DNA of 64,000 nt. It comes from Ichthyophis bannanicus. Lineage: Eukaryota; Chordata; Amphibia; Gymnophiona; Ichthyophiidae. How positions within the stretch are numbered: position 1 is the first letter of the stretch; the number at the start of each line of letters is the position of its first letter. The position numbers and the translations under genes are program-made. Under the pieces are notes generated by a model. It did not search any database. It saw nothing but the letters and a program-made list of their open reading frames with translations, and was not told the origin of the DNA. Below are positions 21,317 to 31,440 of the stretch, piece by piece. The DNA lies in contig CM066048.1 in the NCBI GenBank assembly GCA_033557465.1, positions 12,376,305 through 12,440,304 on the forward strand, in the 5' to 3' direction.

Positions 21317-21644
21317 TGCCGCAGGTGTAGTCCTTTTCGCAGCTATAGTTTCTTTATTTGGTTCTGCCATGTCCATTGCAAATGCCATTTCTGTAACCAA
21401 ACTACAGCATTGTGGTGAAAAGTTACAAACAGATACGCGTAATATCAGAACTCTGATTCGTTCACAGCAAAGTTAAGTTAACTAAACAAGGCAAAACCCT
21501 GCGCGCTCTGCTAACTGTGCTCAACCCTTAGTTCCAGAGACACTGCTCAAAACAGAGCTGGACTGTTCATTGTTAAAAGTGCATTTTATGTAACCAGTAC
21601 ATGAACTCACTTGTACTGGGGCAAGCAGTGGATTTCCCGGGTCC
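21317..21644. other. Unassigned, with a short hydrophobic-then-polar frame
   Basis: About 330 bp without a recognised repeat. A plus-strand frame of about 52 codons (about 21319-21474) reads a hydrophobic segment (GVVLFAAIVSLFGSAMSIA) followed by a polar, helix-like stretch to a TAA. It has no start codon in frame and no flanking gene, so it may be chance or a remnant of a membrane protein. Confidence 0.3.
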
Positions 21645-22806
21645 CCTTTAATATGCTTTCACTACATCCTCCGGAAACGAATTCCAGAGTTTGATTATGC
21701 TTTGAGTGAAAAAATATTTTCTCTTAGTATTAAATAGCTTACACTGTACCTTCATTGCATGTCCCCTAGTCTTTCTACATTTTGATGGCGAACACAATCA
21801 AGCTACATTTATCCATTTCACTCCATTCATTAATTTATAGACCTCTATCATATCTTCCCTGAGCTGTCTCTTTTCCAGGTTGAAGAGTCCTAATTTTTTT
21901 TGCCTCTCCTCATAGAGGCATCTTTTACCATGTTGGTGGCTATTTTCAGTACCTTTTCTAATAACACTATATCCTTTTTAAGATATGGCGACCAGAATTG
22001 CACACAATATTCAAGGTGCAGTCACACCATGGAACGATACAGAAGCACTATAATATCTTTTGTTTTATTCTCCATTCCATTCCTTATGATTCCTAGCATT
22101 CTATTTGCTTTCTTGGCTGCTCTGCACACTGGGCCGAGGGTTTCAACATGTTATCCATGATCACACCTAAATCTTTTTCCTAATATGGAACCTTGCATTG
22201 CGTAACCATAGTTTGGGTTGTTCTTTCCTAGGTGCATATCTTTGCATTTGTCCACATTAAATTTTCATCTGCCATTTGAACATCCAGTCTTCCAATTTAT
22301 TAAGGTCCTCTTGCAATTTTTCACAATCCTCTTGGGTATTAACAACTTTGAATAACTTTGTCATCTGCAAATTTGATTACCTCACTCGTTGTTCCCTTTT
22401 CCAGGTCATTTACGAATATGTAAAAAATCAGCAGGCCCAGCACAGATCCCGGGGGTACTCCACTATTCACCTTTCTCCATTGGGAAAATTGGCCATTTAG
22501 CCCTACCCTCTGCTTTCTATCTTTTAACCAGTTCCTGATCCACAGTAGTACACTGCCTCCTATCCCATAACTTTTTAATTTCGCCAAGAGCCTCTCATCA
22601 GGGACCATGTCAGAGGTTTTTTGAAAAAACAGATACACTATATCAACCAACTCACCTTTGTCTACCTGTTTATTCACACCTTCAAAAAAACATAACATTA
22701 ATAAAACAAGATCGTCCTTGGCTAAAGCCATGTTGGCTGTCTCCCATTAAGCCATGACTATCTACATGTTCAGTAATTTTGTTCTTTATAATGGTTTCTA
22801 TCATGT
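21645..22806 (-). mobile_element. CR1-A LINE copy #2, 3' half of ORF2, degraded
   Basis: The reverse complement reads CR1-A ORF2 from the VETIIKNKITEHVDSHGLMGDSQHGF region (22682-22867 side) through motif B (NSGVPPGSVLG), motif C (KFADD) and the C-terminus (EERQKKLGLFNLEKR-type text) to about 21645. The usual 3' UTR and octamer end are missing. Several stops and indels are present, so it is an old copy. Its 5' edge meets CR1-B #4 head to head near 22806. Confidence 0.85.
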
Positions 22807-22811
22807 TGCAT

Positions 22812-24900
22812 CCAGTGATCACCGGATGGTGTGGTTCAGTATTAGGACTAGGGCTGATAAAATTCATTCAAAAGTGAAGGTCTTAGACTTTAGGAAAACT
22901 AACTCTGCCAAGATGGGACAATACCTCAAGGACTCGCTAGCGGAATGGGAACAGCTGGGGGATGTAGAAAAACAGTGGGCAAAACTGAAAGGGGGATATT
23001 TTAAGGGCAACCAACCTTTCTGTTAGAAAGATAAATAAATGTAAAAGGAAAATGAGATTGCTATGGTTCTCAAAAGAAGTAGCTGAAAAGGTAAAGAAAA
23101 CGAGTGAGGCCTTCATGAAATACAAGAGATCACAGAGAGAGAAAGACAGGCTTCTATATTTGGAAAAACTTAGCAAAGTAGTCAGGAAAGCAAAGATACA
23201 GAAAGAAGAAGAAATAGCCAACGCAATAAAATGGGAGAATAAGATATTTTTCAAATAAGGTCATGAGAGGAGGAAGGGCAAAAGTGGTATTGTCAGACTC
23301 AAGGGTGAAGGGGGAGAATATGTAGAAGCTGATGAGGATAAAAGGGAATTGCTTAACAAATATTTCAGTTCTCGGAAAACATCCAGAAATGGGAACAGAA
23401 GTGACGAGGAGCTCGAATGATTTTCAGAACACTGTTTGGGAGGAACTAGCTAAACTAAAAGTAGACAAAGTGATGGGTCCAGATGGGATACATCTGAGAA
23501 TACTGAAGGAACTTGGGGATGTTCTAGCAGCTCCACTGACTGACCTTATCAATGGGAATGTTCCCAGAGGCACATGTGGTCCCTTTATACAAAAGCAGAA
23601 TTAAGGATGAGGTTGAAAACTACAGGCCAGTTAGTCTAACCTCTGTGGTGAGTAGATTATTGGAAACACGGCTAAAAGAGAGAATAGTGAGGTTTCTGGA
23701 GTCCATTGGCTTGCAGGATTCGAGGCAGCATGGGTTTACCTGAGGCAGATCTTGTCAGACAAATCTGATTGATTCCTTTGACTGGGTGACCAGGGAGTTG
23801 GAGCAAGGGAGAGCTCTAGATGTGGTGTACATAGAATTCGGAAAGCCTTTGACACCGTTCCACACAGGTGACTTATAATCAAACGGAACACCCTAGGAAT
23901 GGAACCTAAAGTTACTGCTTGGGTTAGAAATTGGTTGGGTGGGATGCGACAATGGGTACAGGTAAATGGAGCTCACTCTAAAGAGAAGGAGCTTACCAGT
24001 GGTGTGCCACAGAGATCTGTCCTTGGTCCAAATCTTTTTAACATCTTTGTTAGTGATATTGCAGAAGGGCTATCTGGTAAGGTTTGCCTGTTTGGGGAAG
24101 ATACCAAAATCTGCAATAGAGTACACATCCAGGAATGAGTAGAAAACACGATGAGGGATCTAGCTAAACTTGAAGAATGGTCGAGAAGTTGTCAGCTGAG
24201 GTGTAGTACTAAAAAAATGCAAGATCATGTATTTGGGCTGCAAAAATCCAAGGGAGCTGTACAATGTAGGGGGTGAAGTACTTCTGTCTACAAAAGAAGA
24301 GCGGGAGCTGCGCGTGATTGTGTCTGATGTTTAACTTTAAGTAGCTAAACAGGTAAAAAGGCAAAAGCAAAAGCTAGAAAGATGCTTGGGTGCATAGGGA
24401 GAGGAATGACTAGCAGAAGAAAGAAGGTGATAATGCCTCTGTATAAGTCTTTGGTGCAACCTCATTTGGAGTATTGCGTGCAATTATGGAGACCGCACCT
24501 TCAAAAGGATATAAACAGGCTGGAGTCAGTGCAGAGGGTGATTACTAAAATTGTTAGTGGTCTTCATTATAAAGCATATGAGGACAGACTTAAAGATCTT
24601 AATATGTATACCTTAGAGGAAAGGCAGGATAGACGAGATATGATAGATGTTTAAATACTTCCGTGGCATAAATGCACAGGAGGAGAGTCTCAATTGAAAG
24701 CAAGCTCTACTATGAGGGGACTTAGGATAGGGTGAAAGGGGATAGACTGATTTCTTTATGGAAAGAGTGGTAGATGCATGGAATAGTCTCCCAGTGGAGA
24801 TGGTGGACATGAGGACGGTATCTGAATTAAAAAAACATGGGACAAACAGAGGATCTCTAACGGTAAAAAGAGGACTATTGTAGTTGATATTTTTTTAAAG
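22812..24900 (+). pseudogene. CR1-B #4 ORF2 remnants
   Basis: Open pieces are 22812-23026 (end of endonuclease and linker), 23052-23258 (basic linker), 23332-23743 (fingers: KVDKVMGPDGIHLRIL, NYRPVSLTSVVSRLL), 23899-24138 (KVTAWVRNWLGG, motif B as TSGVPQRSVLGP, motif C as FGEDTKICN) and 24382-24654 (C-terminus). Motif C has lost an Asp (FADD to FGED). A TGA at 23869-23871 lies at the same codon as the stop at 1012 in copy #1. Many indels: a dead copy. Confidence 0.85.
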
Positions 24901-25476
24901 TTTTTATATACTGTCTTTCTACAATTCAAGATTGTTTACATGAAACTTAAAATAACAGTGTTGACACAGCTGTTGTACATAGAAGAATAGCTTCTTTAAC
25001 ATGAACAGGCATAAGTTAACTTTTTACATAATTACAGGTTGGTAGGTCAGGGAGGTGGGTTGGGTGGGGAATGGATATGGAAGGGCAGACTAGATAGGCC
25101 ATGTGGTCTTTTTCTGCTGTCATGTTTCTATGTTCATATGCAGATGTGCACAGAATAGAAATTATTTATGGTTTGAACTTCTCTTCTTTTACCTGACAAT
25201 ACCTGGTACCTAATTTAGGGATGTTTCAACAAACTAAAGGCATTCATTGGTTGTGCCCAGCTAAACCTTTCTGAAAGGCTGATGGAGAAAACTAATTTGG
25301 CTTTTAACCACAGATAACATCACTTTTAAGCACACTTATTACTACTGTCAAATGCAGAAAAGAGACGGACACGCGCGTAAATAGCAAAGGAAAAATGAAC
25401 ACATAATTTACACCAAGAGTATTTAAATGCATTTAAATTTTAGGCAAATGAGCTGCATATAATAAACTGGTATGCA
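24305..25476 (+). repeat. Segmental duplication, unit 1 (partner at 40715-41890)
   Basis: The two blocks run collinearly for about 1.17 kb with few differences, including the CR1-B C-terminus, the roughly 190 bp insert, the CR1 3' end and about 340 bp of non-CR1 flank (from 25137). Because flank beyond the LINE end is shared, this is duplication of genomic DNA and not two independent LINE insertions. The homology starts at gagctg and stops at ctggtatgca. Confidence 0.9.
24888..25075. mobile_element. Unidentified insert of about 190 bp in CR1-B 3' UTR
   Basis: The sequence runs from atttttttaaagtttttata to gggttgggtggggaatgg and separates gttgatat from atggaagggcagac, which are nearly adjacent in the CR1-B copy at 13519. 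It begins T-rich (a reversed tail) and contains ccgtctttctacaattcaag in the partner at 41290-41480, like a minus-strand retroposon 3' end. No polymerase III boxes were recognised. Confidence 0.45.
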
Positions 25477-26036
25477 GGCACGCAGAAATTAAGGTTGCTT
25501 TTGTAAGTAATGTTTGATTAGTCAATACACCACTGAATGAAGTTAATGTTATCATGAACAAACAGGAACTATAATAGAGTTCCTCTTCCCAGCAATGTTT
25601 GTTTTATTGCTCTTCCAAAGAATTCCATTATTCATCTGGGTGGAGGATCTTTATTTTATCTTTAACCACATCCTCTTCCTTTGGAGATCCAGATGTTGGA
25701 TATTTTTCATGCAAACTATGCAGAAGTGTTTCCCCCATATCTCAAATGAATACACAGTTTTACAAATTACTGTAAGAAGGAAAAAGAACTCAGTGGAGAA
25801 ACAGATGGAAATTACATCATTGTTCTAAAAACCTTCTATTTCATTGCACACTCTCAAAATAAGCTATAAATCAGTGATCAAATTCCAAAGAGCACCATGC
25901 ATTGCAACTGCGGGAAGATGAGGCTGCTTTTTCCCCTTCTTGGATCATTTTCCCTCTGCCAGTTCCCACTGGGGAGAGGACGCTGGGCTCCTGGTTTATT
26001 GATGAACAGTAGACCTGTCTGTGTGCACTAGAGTAG
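25477..26036. other. Unassigned sequence
   Basis: About 560 bp, AT-rich, with no supported gene. A 77-codon plus-strand frame at 25595-25828 is rich in aromatic and hydrophobic residues but has no recognisable domain and sits in no gene context. Confidence 0.45.
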
Positions 26037-26663
26037 CTACAATGAACTCCTCAAGTTATCTGCTGAGAACCAGGTTTCTTCAATGACTGCGTGGAGGAGG
26101 GGTGGAATCTGTATCCAGAGCCCTGAAAGAAAAAGGTGCTGGAGGAGGGGCAGCAGGGGAGGGAGAAGGGTAGCTGAGGAGGACACATTATGGAATGCTG
26201 AGGGGCATTTATGAAAAGTGTTTCCCAGAAGGCCACACAGATTGCATCTAGCATCGTTGCACTCACCAGTATTATGATCAGTTCCACCATTTCTTTTCAG
26301 TACACGACATGCAGAAAAGTTGGAACGAGCCACAGCGGTGGCATTGTCTAGGCTGGCCAGGGTAAAACACTGTATGAGGTCATTCCCTGAGTCAGCAGCG
26401 GAAGAGATGTGGCACACAACATTCCCAGCCTGGTGCAGCTTGGGATATGCTCTCCACCCCCGACCCCCCTCCCCCCCACACTTAAGGACCAGTCCAAGAG
26501 TTTCTGCCATGCCAGTCCCCCCCCCCCACACTGAGCCACGCCACTGCCCCTTGCTGCCACCACCGCCGATGCCAATTCTGTATTCGGGGGGAGCCACCAG
26601 CAGCAATTCAAAAGTGGCGGCTTTGTGCTCGTAGCAGGCTATGTGCTTTGACATACATGACAT
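26037..26663 (-). pseudogene. Open frame with a zinc-knuckle-like remnant
   Basis: A 208-codon minus-strand frame. Near residue 140 it contains CNLCGLLGNTFHKCPSAFHN, close to the CCHC knuckle C-x2-C-x4-H-x4-C found in retroelement Gag/ORF1 proteins and ZCCHC3-like proteins, but with Asn in place of the His. The N-terminal third is low-complexity Gly/Val text over a C-run on the plus strand and is probably not coding. I infer a decayed fragment of a retroelement nucleic-acid-binding protein; the long frame may be partly chance. Confidence 0.35.
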
Positions 26664-26734
26664 GCATTGCTATAAATAGCACACCAAGAAATCATCACCT
26701 CCACTCAGTGTTAACACAGCATGCCTATCCCTAC

Positions 26735-26822
26735 TGAAACTGATTTTTTGATTGTTTGAAGTGTAAACCGCTTTGATTTCAGGACAAAGCGGTATATAAA
26801 TCCTTTTAAATAAAGAAAGAAA
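26735..26822 (+). mobile_element. L2-type 3' tail fragment
   Basis: The phrase gtgtaaaccgctttgatttc followed by caaagcggtatataaa forms a stem (accgctttg with caaagcggt) and is followed by A-rich aaataaagaaag text. The same tail ends L2-c at 38574-38630 and the short element at 48447. In L2 LINEs this tail is what the reverse transcriptase recognises. Upstream coding sequence is absent, so only the extreme 3' end inserted, or it is a SINE tail. Confidence 0.65.
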
Positions 26823-26924
26823 CAAAGATGTGGGGAGGGGTGAAGACATGGGGAGGGGTGCACCTGCTCCTGGTGGGTGCACCACTAAGCAAAGACATGG
26901 GAAGGGGTGCACCTACTCCTGTCA

Positions 26925-26995
26925 TATTGCTGGGCAGACTAGATGGACCATACTGGTCTTTATCTGCCGTCATTTACTATGTTACTATGTAAATA
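26925..26995 (+). mobile_element. CR1-type 3' end fragment
   Basis: The text ctgggcagactagatggacc ... ctttatctgccgtcatttac with tactatgttactatg at the end parallels the CR1-B 3' terminus (cagactagataggccatgtgg ... ctgtcatgtttctatg). Only about 70 bp remain. Two ggggaggggtgcacctgctc-like direct repeats lie just to the left (26832-26925). Confidence 0.6.
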
Positions 26996-27190
26996 AATAC
27001 ATGGCCTGTCTCTTTTGATCCTTCTCCAACACAACTTCCTGGGGTCAGAAGTGTCAGGCCATGTATGCCGAAGCACATTGCCTGCTGCAGGTGCTGCACC
27101 TTGCCATCTCACTCACTAAGGTCTGCCGCTATAGGTGGCCACCTAATCTGTCTCGTGGATGGGACAACCCTGCTCTTAAGGAGTCAGGGA

Positions 27191-27350
27191 TTCTCCAGGA
27201 CCAAGCAGGAAGTCAGTCCTCACATATGGGTATCATCGGCGCCGATGAAGCCCCAGCAGAGCATTTCCCCAGCTTTCTAAGAAAGCCTTTGGGAATGCAG
27301 GCACGCATGCGCGGTTCCCTTCCCGCCTAAAGGTGCCATCTTACCTCAGT
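27191..27350. repeat. DIRS-A left inverted terminal repeat
   Basis: About 160 bp, from ttctccaggaccaagcagga to gccatcttacctcag, which is the inverse of 32767-32922 with roughly a dozen differences. It includes cacgcatgcgcggttccc and a catcggcgccgatga palindrome. The first part is also complementary to the internal region at 32577-32625, as needed for priming the circle. Confidence 0.92.
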
Positions 27351-27596
27351 CTCTTTTTTTCCGTGAAGCCCACCAGATGTGTGTCCAGTTTTCCCGGTTA
27401 AAATTAGATTCAGCGATTTTTGCTCTTTTTTCTACCGGTTCGACGCCGGTTCCCCTCCCGCCGAGTTCGGTACACCGGTATCGAGCCCGCTTTTTCTTTT
27501 TCGGTTTTTGCCCTTCGTGGCTGGCGTTCGCGCCCTTTTTTCTCCTTTTCCCTGGAGGGCCAGTCCTTTGACCTTGCGGGGACTCTTTTTTCCCCG

Positions 27597-29238
27597 ATGG
27601 CTTCCAGTGGTTTTAAGAAGTGTGATCGGTGTAAGAAACTGATGTCTCTCACACGACTGCTGCCTTCGGTGCCTCGGCCCCGACCACGATCCTAAGTCGT
27701 GCGGGGCCTGTGGAAAAATGTCTTCCAAGGCACTTCGAAGTCGCCAGCAGAAAAAGGAAAGGCTTTTCTCGAACTCGGCCTCCGGCCGGGCCCGGACCTC
27801 GTCTGAGGCCTCGACATCTCGGGATTCCGATCCCGAGCACCGTCGAAGCTCCTCGGACAGGGGGACAGCCTTGGAGAGCAGAATGTCTGCCTTCATGGAG
27901 CAGCAGCAGGCACTGATGGCCAGCCTGTCTGGCGCATCTGCCCCGACCACCGGGACATCGACGTCTAAGTCGACCCCGGAGACCGAGCCGATACTCGAGT
28001 CCATCGTGGCTCGGAGTCGACCTCGGTCGCGGTCTCCCTCGACCTCCCGTTCGGGACCGAGGGCATCGATGCCGGTGCTCCTGGCATCGGGGCAGGTGCC
28101 CTAGGGCCCCGCGGGGTCGGACCCCGACTCTTCCTCGGATGAGTCGGCTTGGGAAATGGAGGACGAGGAGTCTCCCGATACCTTTAAGACTCGGTGCGTC
28201 CCTTCGGACTCACCACAGTCTGAACCCCGGAGTAGGTCCCCTCCGGAGGATTCCCGGTTCTCGGAGTTCGTCTGGGATATGGCCACTGCCTTGGCTATCC
28301 TGGCGGATCCAGAGGAAGAGCCTCGAGCTGAAGAGCTCGAGGCGCTACAGTATGACTCTCCTCCGAAGGAGGCCTTTACTGTCCCGGTTCCTCCGATGCT
28401 GGAACGACTCCTCTTCCGTATGTGGGAGGCATCAGCCTCGGCGCCGGTTCTTAGCAAGCGAGTCGATTCCATCTATCGACTTCGTAAGAGTCCTGGATTT
28501 CAAAAGGCACAGCTACCACACCATTCCATGGTTGTGGAATCGGCTATGCATCGTCTGAAAAGTCAGAAGATGCACTCCGTGGTGCCTCCTGGCAGGGAAG
28601 CCCGAAACCTAGATGGCGTCGGTAGAAAGTGTTTTCTGGGCTCGATGCTTGCTTGCCGTGTCCAGTCTTACCAGCTGTACATGGGCATGTACTTGCGGGA
28701 TCTGGCCAAGGAGTTGGCCGGATTCTCTGCTGGTCTCTCCGGGGAGCCTTTGCAGAGATTTAAGTCCTTGTCCTCGGAGATTCGGGACTGCTCGAAGTTC
28801 ATGTCCCGAGCCGCCTATGATGGCTTCGAGGCTTCGGCCTGAGTAGCGGCAGCCGGCATCGCGGCTCGACGCCAGGCATGGCTGCAGTCATCGGACCTCG
28901 AGCCATGGGTTCAGGACAAGTTGGTCGATGTCCCTTGCCGAGGTGAAAACTTTTTTGGAAAGCCCATGACCGAGAAGGTCGCTCAGCTCGAGACCGAGCA
29001 CCTCACCAGGACAAGGCTGTCGAGGAAGACATCTGCCCCTTCTCATAAAAAGAAGGGCTCGGGTAAAAAGCCCTTTTACCCGAGGAAGGGCACTGCCTAC
29101 AAACAGTACCCTCAATATCAGGCTGCCCAACTTGCCCCACAGGGTCAGCAAGCCAAGGGCCAGGGTAATGGGCCCCGTAGGCAGAGGGCCCCCAAGCCTC
29201 AGGCCCCTGCTACCACTCAGCAGGGTGGGGAGTTTTGA
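27597..29238 (+). pseudogene. DIRS-A gag
   Basis: ATG at 27597 opens MASSGFKKCDRCKKLMSLTR; a one-base shift at about 27645-27651 then moves to the frame that carries CCLRCLGPDHD ... CGACGK, completing a Cys/His array (C-x2-C, C-x2-C-x-G-x-D-H, C-x2-C). After that the frame is open to 29238 except for TAG at 28102 and TGA at 28840. A Ser-rich region (27760-28100) precedes the conserved core (SRFSEFVWDMATALAILAD, LPHHSMVVESAMHRLKS, SSEIRDCSKFMSRAAYDGF). The tail is Lys/Gln-rich. Gag overlaps the pol frame by about 100 bp. Role by family: virion-like particle and RNA binding. Confidence 0.85.
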
Positions 29239-30190
29239 CTCCTTGAGCATAGCCTCTCCTCCACTGCTTCCCCAACCCTGCACAGGAGGTTGTCTCGCCC
29301 TCTTTGCCCACCAGTGGCCCCTTATCACCAGGGACAGTTGGGTGCTAGAGATAGTCCACAAGGGCTATGCACTCCATTTTCACCAACTGCCACCCCCCTA
29401 CTTTCCAGGGGAACCTCCCAGGCCTCCCCTGCACACAGCCCTTCTCTGTCAAGAGCTGCAGAGTCTGCTGGCGGACAAGGCGGTGGAGCCTGTTCCTCCC
29501 CACTTACAGGGTCTCGGGTTCTACTTCAGGTATTTCCTGGTGCCGAAACGGACCGGTGGCCTTCGACCCATTCTGGACCTCAGGGACCTCAACAAGTTCC
29601 TGGTGAAAGAAAAGTTCAAGATGCTTACTCTTGGAACACTTCTGCCCTACCTGCAGCAGGGAGATTGGCTATGCTCCTTAGATCTAAAAGATGCGTACAC
29701 TCACATCCTCATTCATCCAGACCACAGAAAGTACCTAAGGTTCATCGTGGGAGGAAACCATTATCAGTACAGAGTTCTGCCTTTCGGCCTCTCTTCCGTC
29801 CCCAGAGGTTTCTCAAAGTGCCTAGCAGTGGTTGCGGCCTACCTGAGAAATCAGGGCATCTTTGTCTTCCCCTTCCTGGACAACTGGTTCATCAGGGGTC
29901 AGACATGCCAGGAGGCCAATCAAGCCACCCTCCGGACAATTGTTCTTCTACAACGCCTGGGGTTTGTCATAAACTTTGCAAAGTCCACTTTGCTCCCTTC
30001 CCAGAACTTGGAGTTCATAGGGGCAAGATTGGACTCTCTCCTAGCAAAGGCATTCTTGCCAGAAGACAGAGCCCAAAGGTTGATGGCCTTGGCAGATCAG
30101 TTTCTCTTCAGGTCCCTGGTCTCCGCCAGGCTCTGCCTGAGACTTCTGGGCCACATGGCTTCAACAGTCCATGTGACCCCCAATGCCAGG
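29132..30190 (+). pseudogene. DIRS-A reverse transcriptase, catalytic Asp replaced
   Basis: An open frame copied from the pol polyprotein. Motifs: YFLVPKRTGGLRPILDLRDLN, LCSLDLKDAYTHILIHPDH (motif A, Asp present), YRVLPFGLSSVPRGFSK (motif B), FPFLDNWFIRG (motif C), then a connection region (FVINFAKSTLLPS, LEFIGARLDS). Motif C is FLDN where active DIRS enzymes, including DIRS-B here, have YLDD, so the second catalytic Asp is Asn and this copy should be inactive. The frame continues into a SINE at 30199. Confidence 0.9.
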
Positions 30191-30198
30191 CTCCATAT

Positions 30199-30480
30199 TT
30201 TATTTATTTTATTTTATTTAGCTGCATTTATATCCCGCTTTTCACCGGGTCAAGGCGGTTGGGGGATACATTTAACACGTGGGGATATGACACACATACA
30301 CTAATACTTACAGGGAACATGAGCAATGGAGGGTTAAGTGGCTTGCCCAAGACCACAAGGAGCACCTGTGGAACTAGAAACCCCAGTCCTTCAGGCCCAA
30401 GGTTGCTGTCCTCTAGTGGGATTTGAACCATCTACCTTCCGGCCTGTGGTAACTTGCCCCAACCACTAGGCTACGCCTCC
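30199..30480 (-). mobile_element. CORE-SINE inserted in DIRS-A, with L2-like tail
   Basis: Minus-strand order: A-box type gtagcctagtggttgg (plus 30460-30474), B-box ggttcaaatcc (plus 30419-30429), CORE phrase gtcttgggcaagccactta, then tail aaccgccttgacccggtgaa and aaataaaataaaataaa. The tail resembles the L2 hairpin tail. Flanks ctccatat (30191-30198) and ctcccatat (30481-30489) look like a target-site duplication with one extra C. DIRS coding text resumes exactly after it (MRPAQWCLRTQWSQ), so the SINE is younger than DIRS-A. Confidence 0.9.
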
Positions 30481-30486
30481 CTCCCA

Positions 30487-31440
30487 TATGAGGCCTGCTC
30501 AGTGGTGCCTTCGAACTCAGTGGTCCCAAGCCACAGGCAGCGTCAGAGACAAGATAAGGGTGTCCAAACAATTTTTGCACTCCCTCAAATGGTGGCTGCA
30601 CCCACCTCATCTACTGATGGGGGTGCCTTTTCAGATATCAGCTCATACAGTAATGCTGACTACAGGTGCCTCCCTGCTGGGCTGAGGTGCTCATTGTCTG
30701 GGCAAGTGCACCCAGGGTCTCTGGTCTCCCTGGGAAGCTGCACAGCAGATAAATCTCCTCGAACTCAGAGCTATTCGGTTAGCACTCAAAGCCTTCACAC
30801 CTGCCCTGGCTCACCAGTCTGTCCTGATTCAGACAGACAACCAGGTGGCCATGTTTTATGTGAACAAACAGGGCGGCACTGGGTCCAGGATTCTGTCGAG
30901 AGGCTCAGGATCTTTGTTCTTTTGCCCTCCAACACCACATGCTTCTCAGGGCGGTGTACCTTCCAGGACAGGACAACTATCTGGCAGACAGATTGAGCAG
31001 AATACTGCAGCCCCATGAGTGGCAGCTGCATCCTTCAGTGGTTCAGAAGATCTTCCTGAAATGGGGTCTTCCCTTGATGGATCTCTTTGCCAGCCCAATA
31101 AACAAGCAACTGCCAAAGTTCTGCTCCAGGCAACCGCATCCTCAGAATAGCAGCAGATGCTTTTCTACTTTCCTGGTCTCAGGGCCTCCTGTATGCGTTT
31201 CCTCCCACGCCCTTGGTGGCCAGGACTCTCTTCAAAATTCTTCAGGACAAGGCCTCGGTCCTGCTGGTGGCTCCCAGATGGCCGAGACAGCCTTGGTTTC
31301 CACTTCTACTTCAACTGGCGGTGGATCCCCCACTGCCTCTGGGGTTGCAACCCGACCTTCTCTCACAGGAGCAGGGTTCCCTTCTGCATCCCAATCTCAA
31401 GTCTCTCAATTGGATGGCCTGGAGGCCTCCCTCAGTTAAG
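30487..31440 (+). pseudogene. DIRS-A RNase H and methyltransferase-like region
   Basis: RNase H removes the RNA strand after reverse transcription. The expected TTDAS site reads TTGAS (first catalytic Asp to Gly), followed closely by a TGA where Trp is expected (30683-30685). The other acidic positions are present: INLLELRA (Glu), QTDNQVAMFYVN (Asp) and YLADRLS (Asp). Then comes WGLPLMDLFAS and, in another frame, YAFPPTPLV and VLLVAPRWPRQPWF, matching the N6-adenine methyltransferase-like domain described in DIRS1-type elements. At least three breaks. Confidence 0.8.

Larger units (their letters stand above)
22807..25136 (+). mobile_element. CR1-B LINE copy #4, 5'-truncated, with an inserted segment
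   Basis: It starts at the endonuclease ASSDHRMVWFSI motif (22812) and runs to the CR1-B 3' end (tcatgtttctatgttcatat near 25136). The 3' UTR is interrupted by about 190 bp (about 24888-25075) unrelated to CR1. From 24305 onward it is part of a 1.17 kb duplication that also occurs at 40715-41890. Confidence 0.88.

Noticed and set aside
25595..25828. A 77-codon frame as a host exon
   Set aside because: No splice signals or domain could be supported in the AT-rich context.
29290..30426. A 378-codon plus-strand frame overlapping DIRS-A pol
   Set aside because: It is another frame of the reverse transcriptase region and shows no domain text; the RT motifs are in the 29132 frame.
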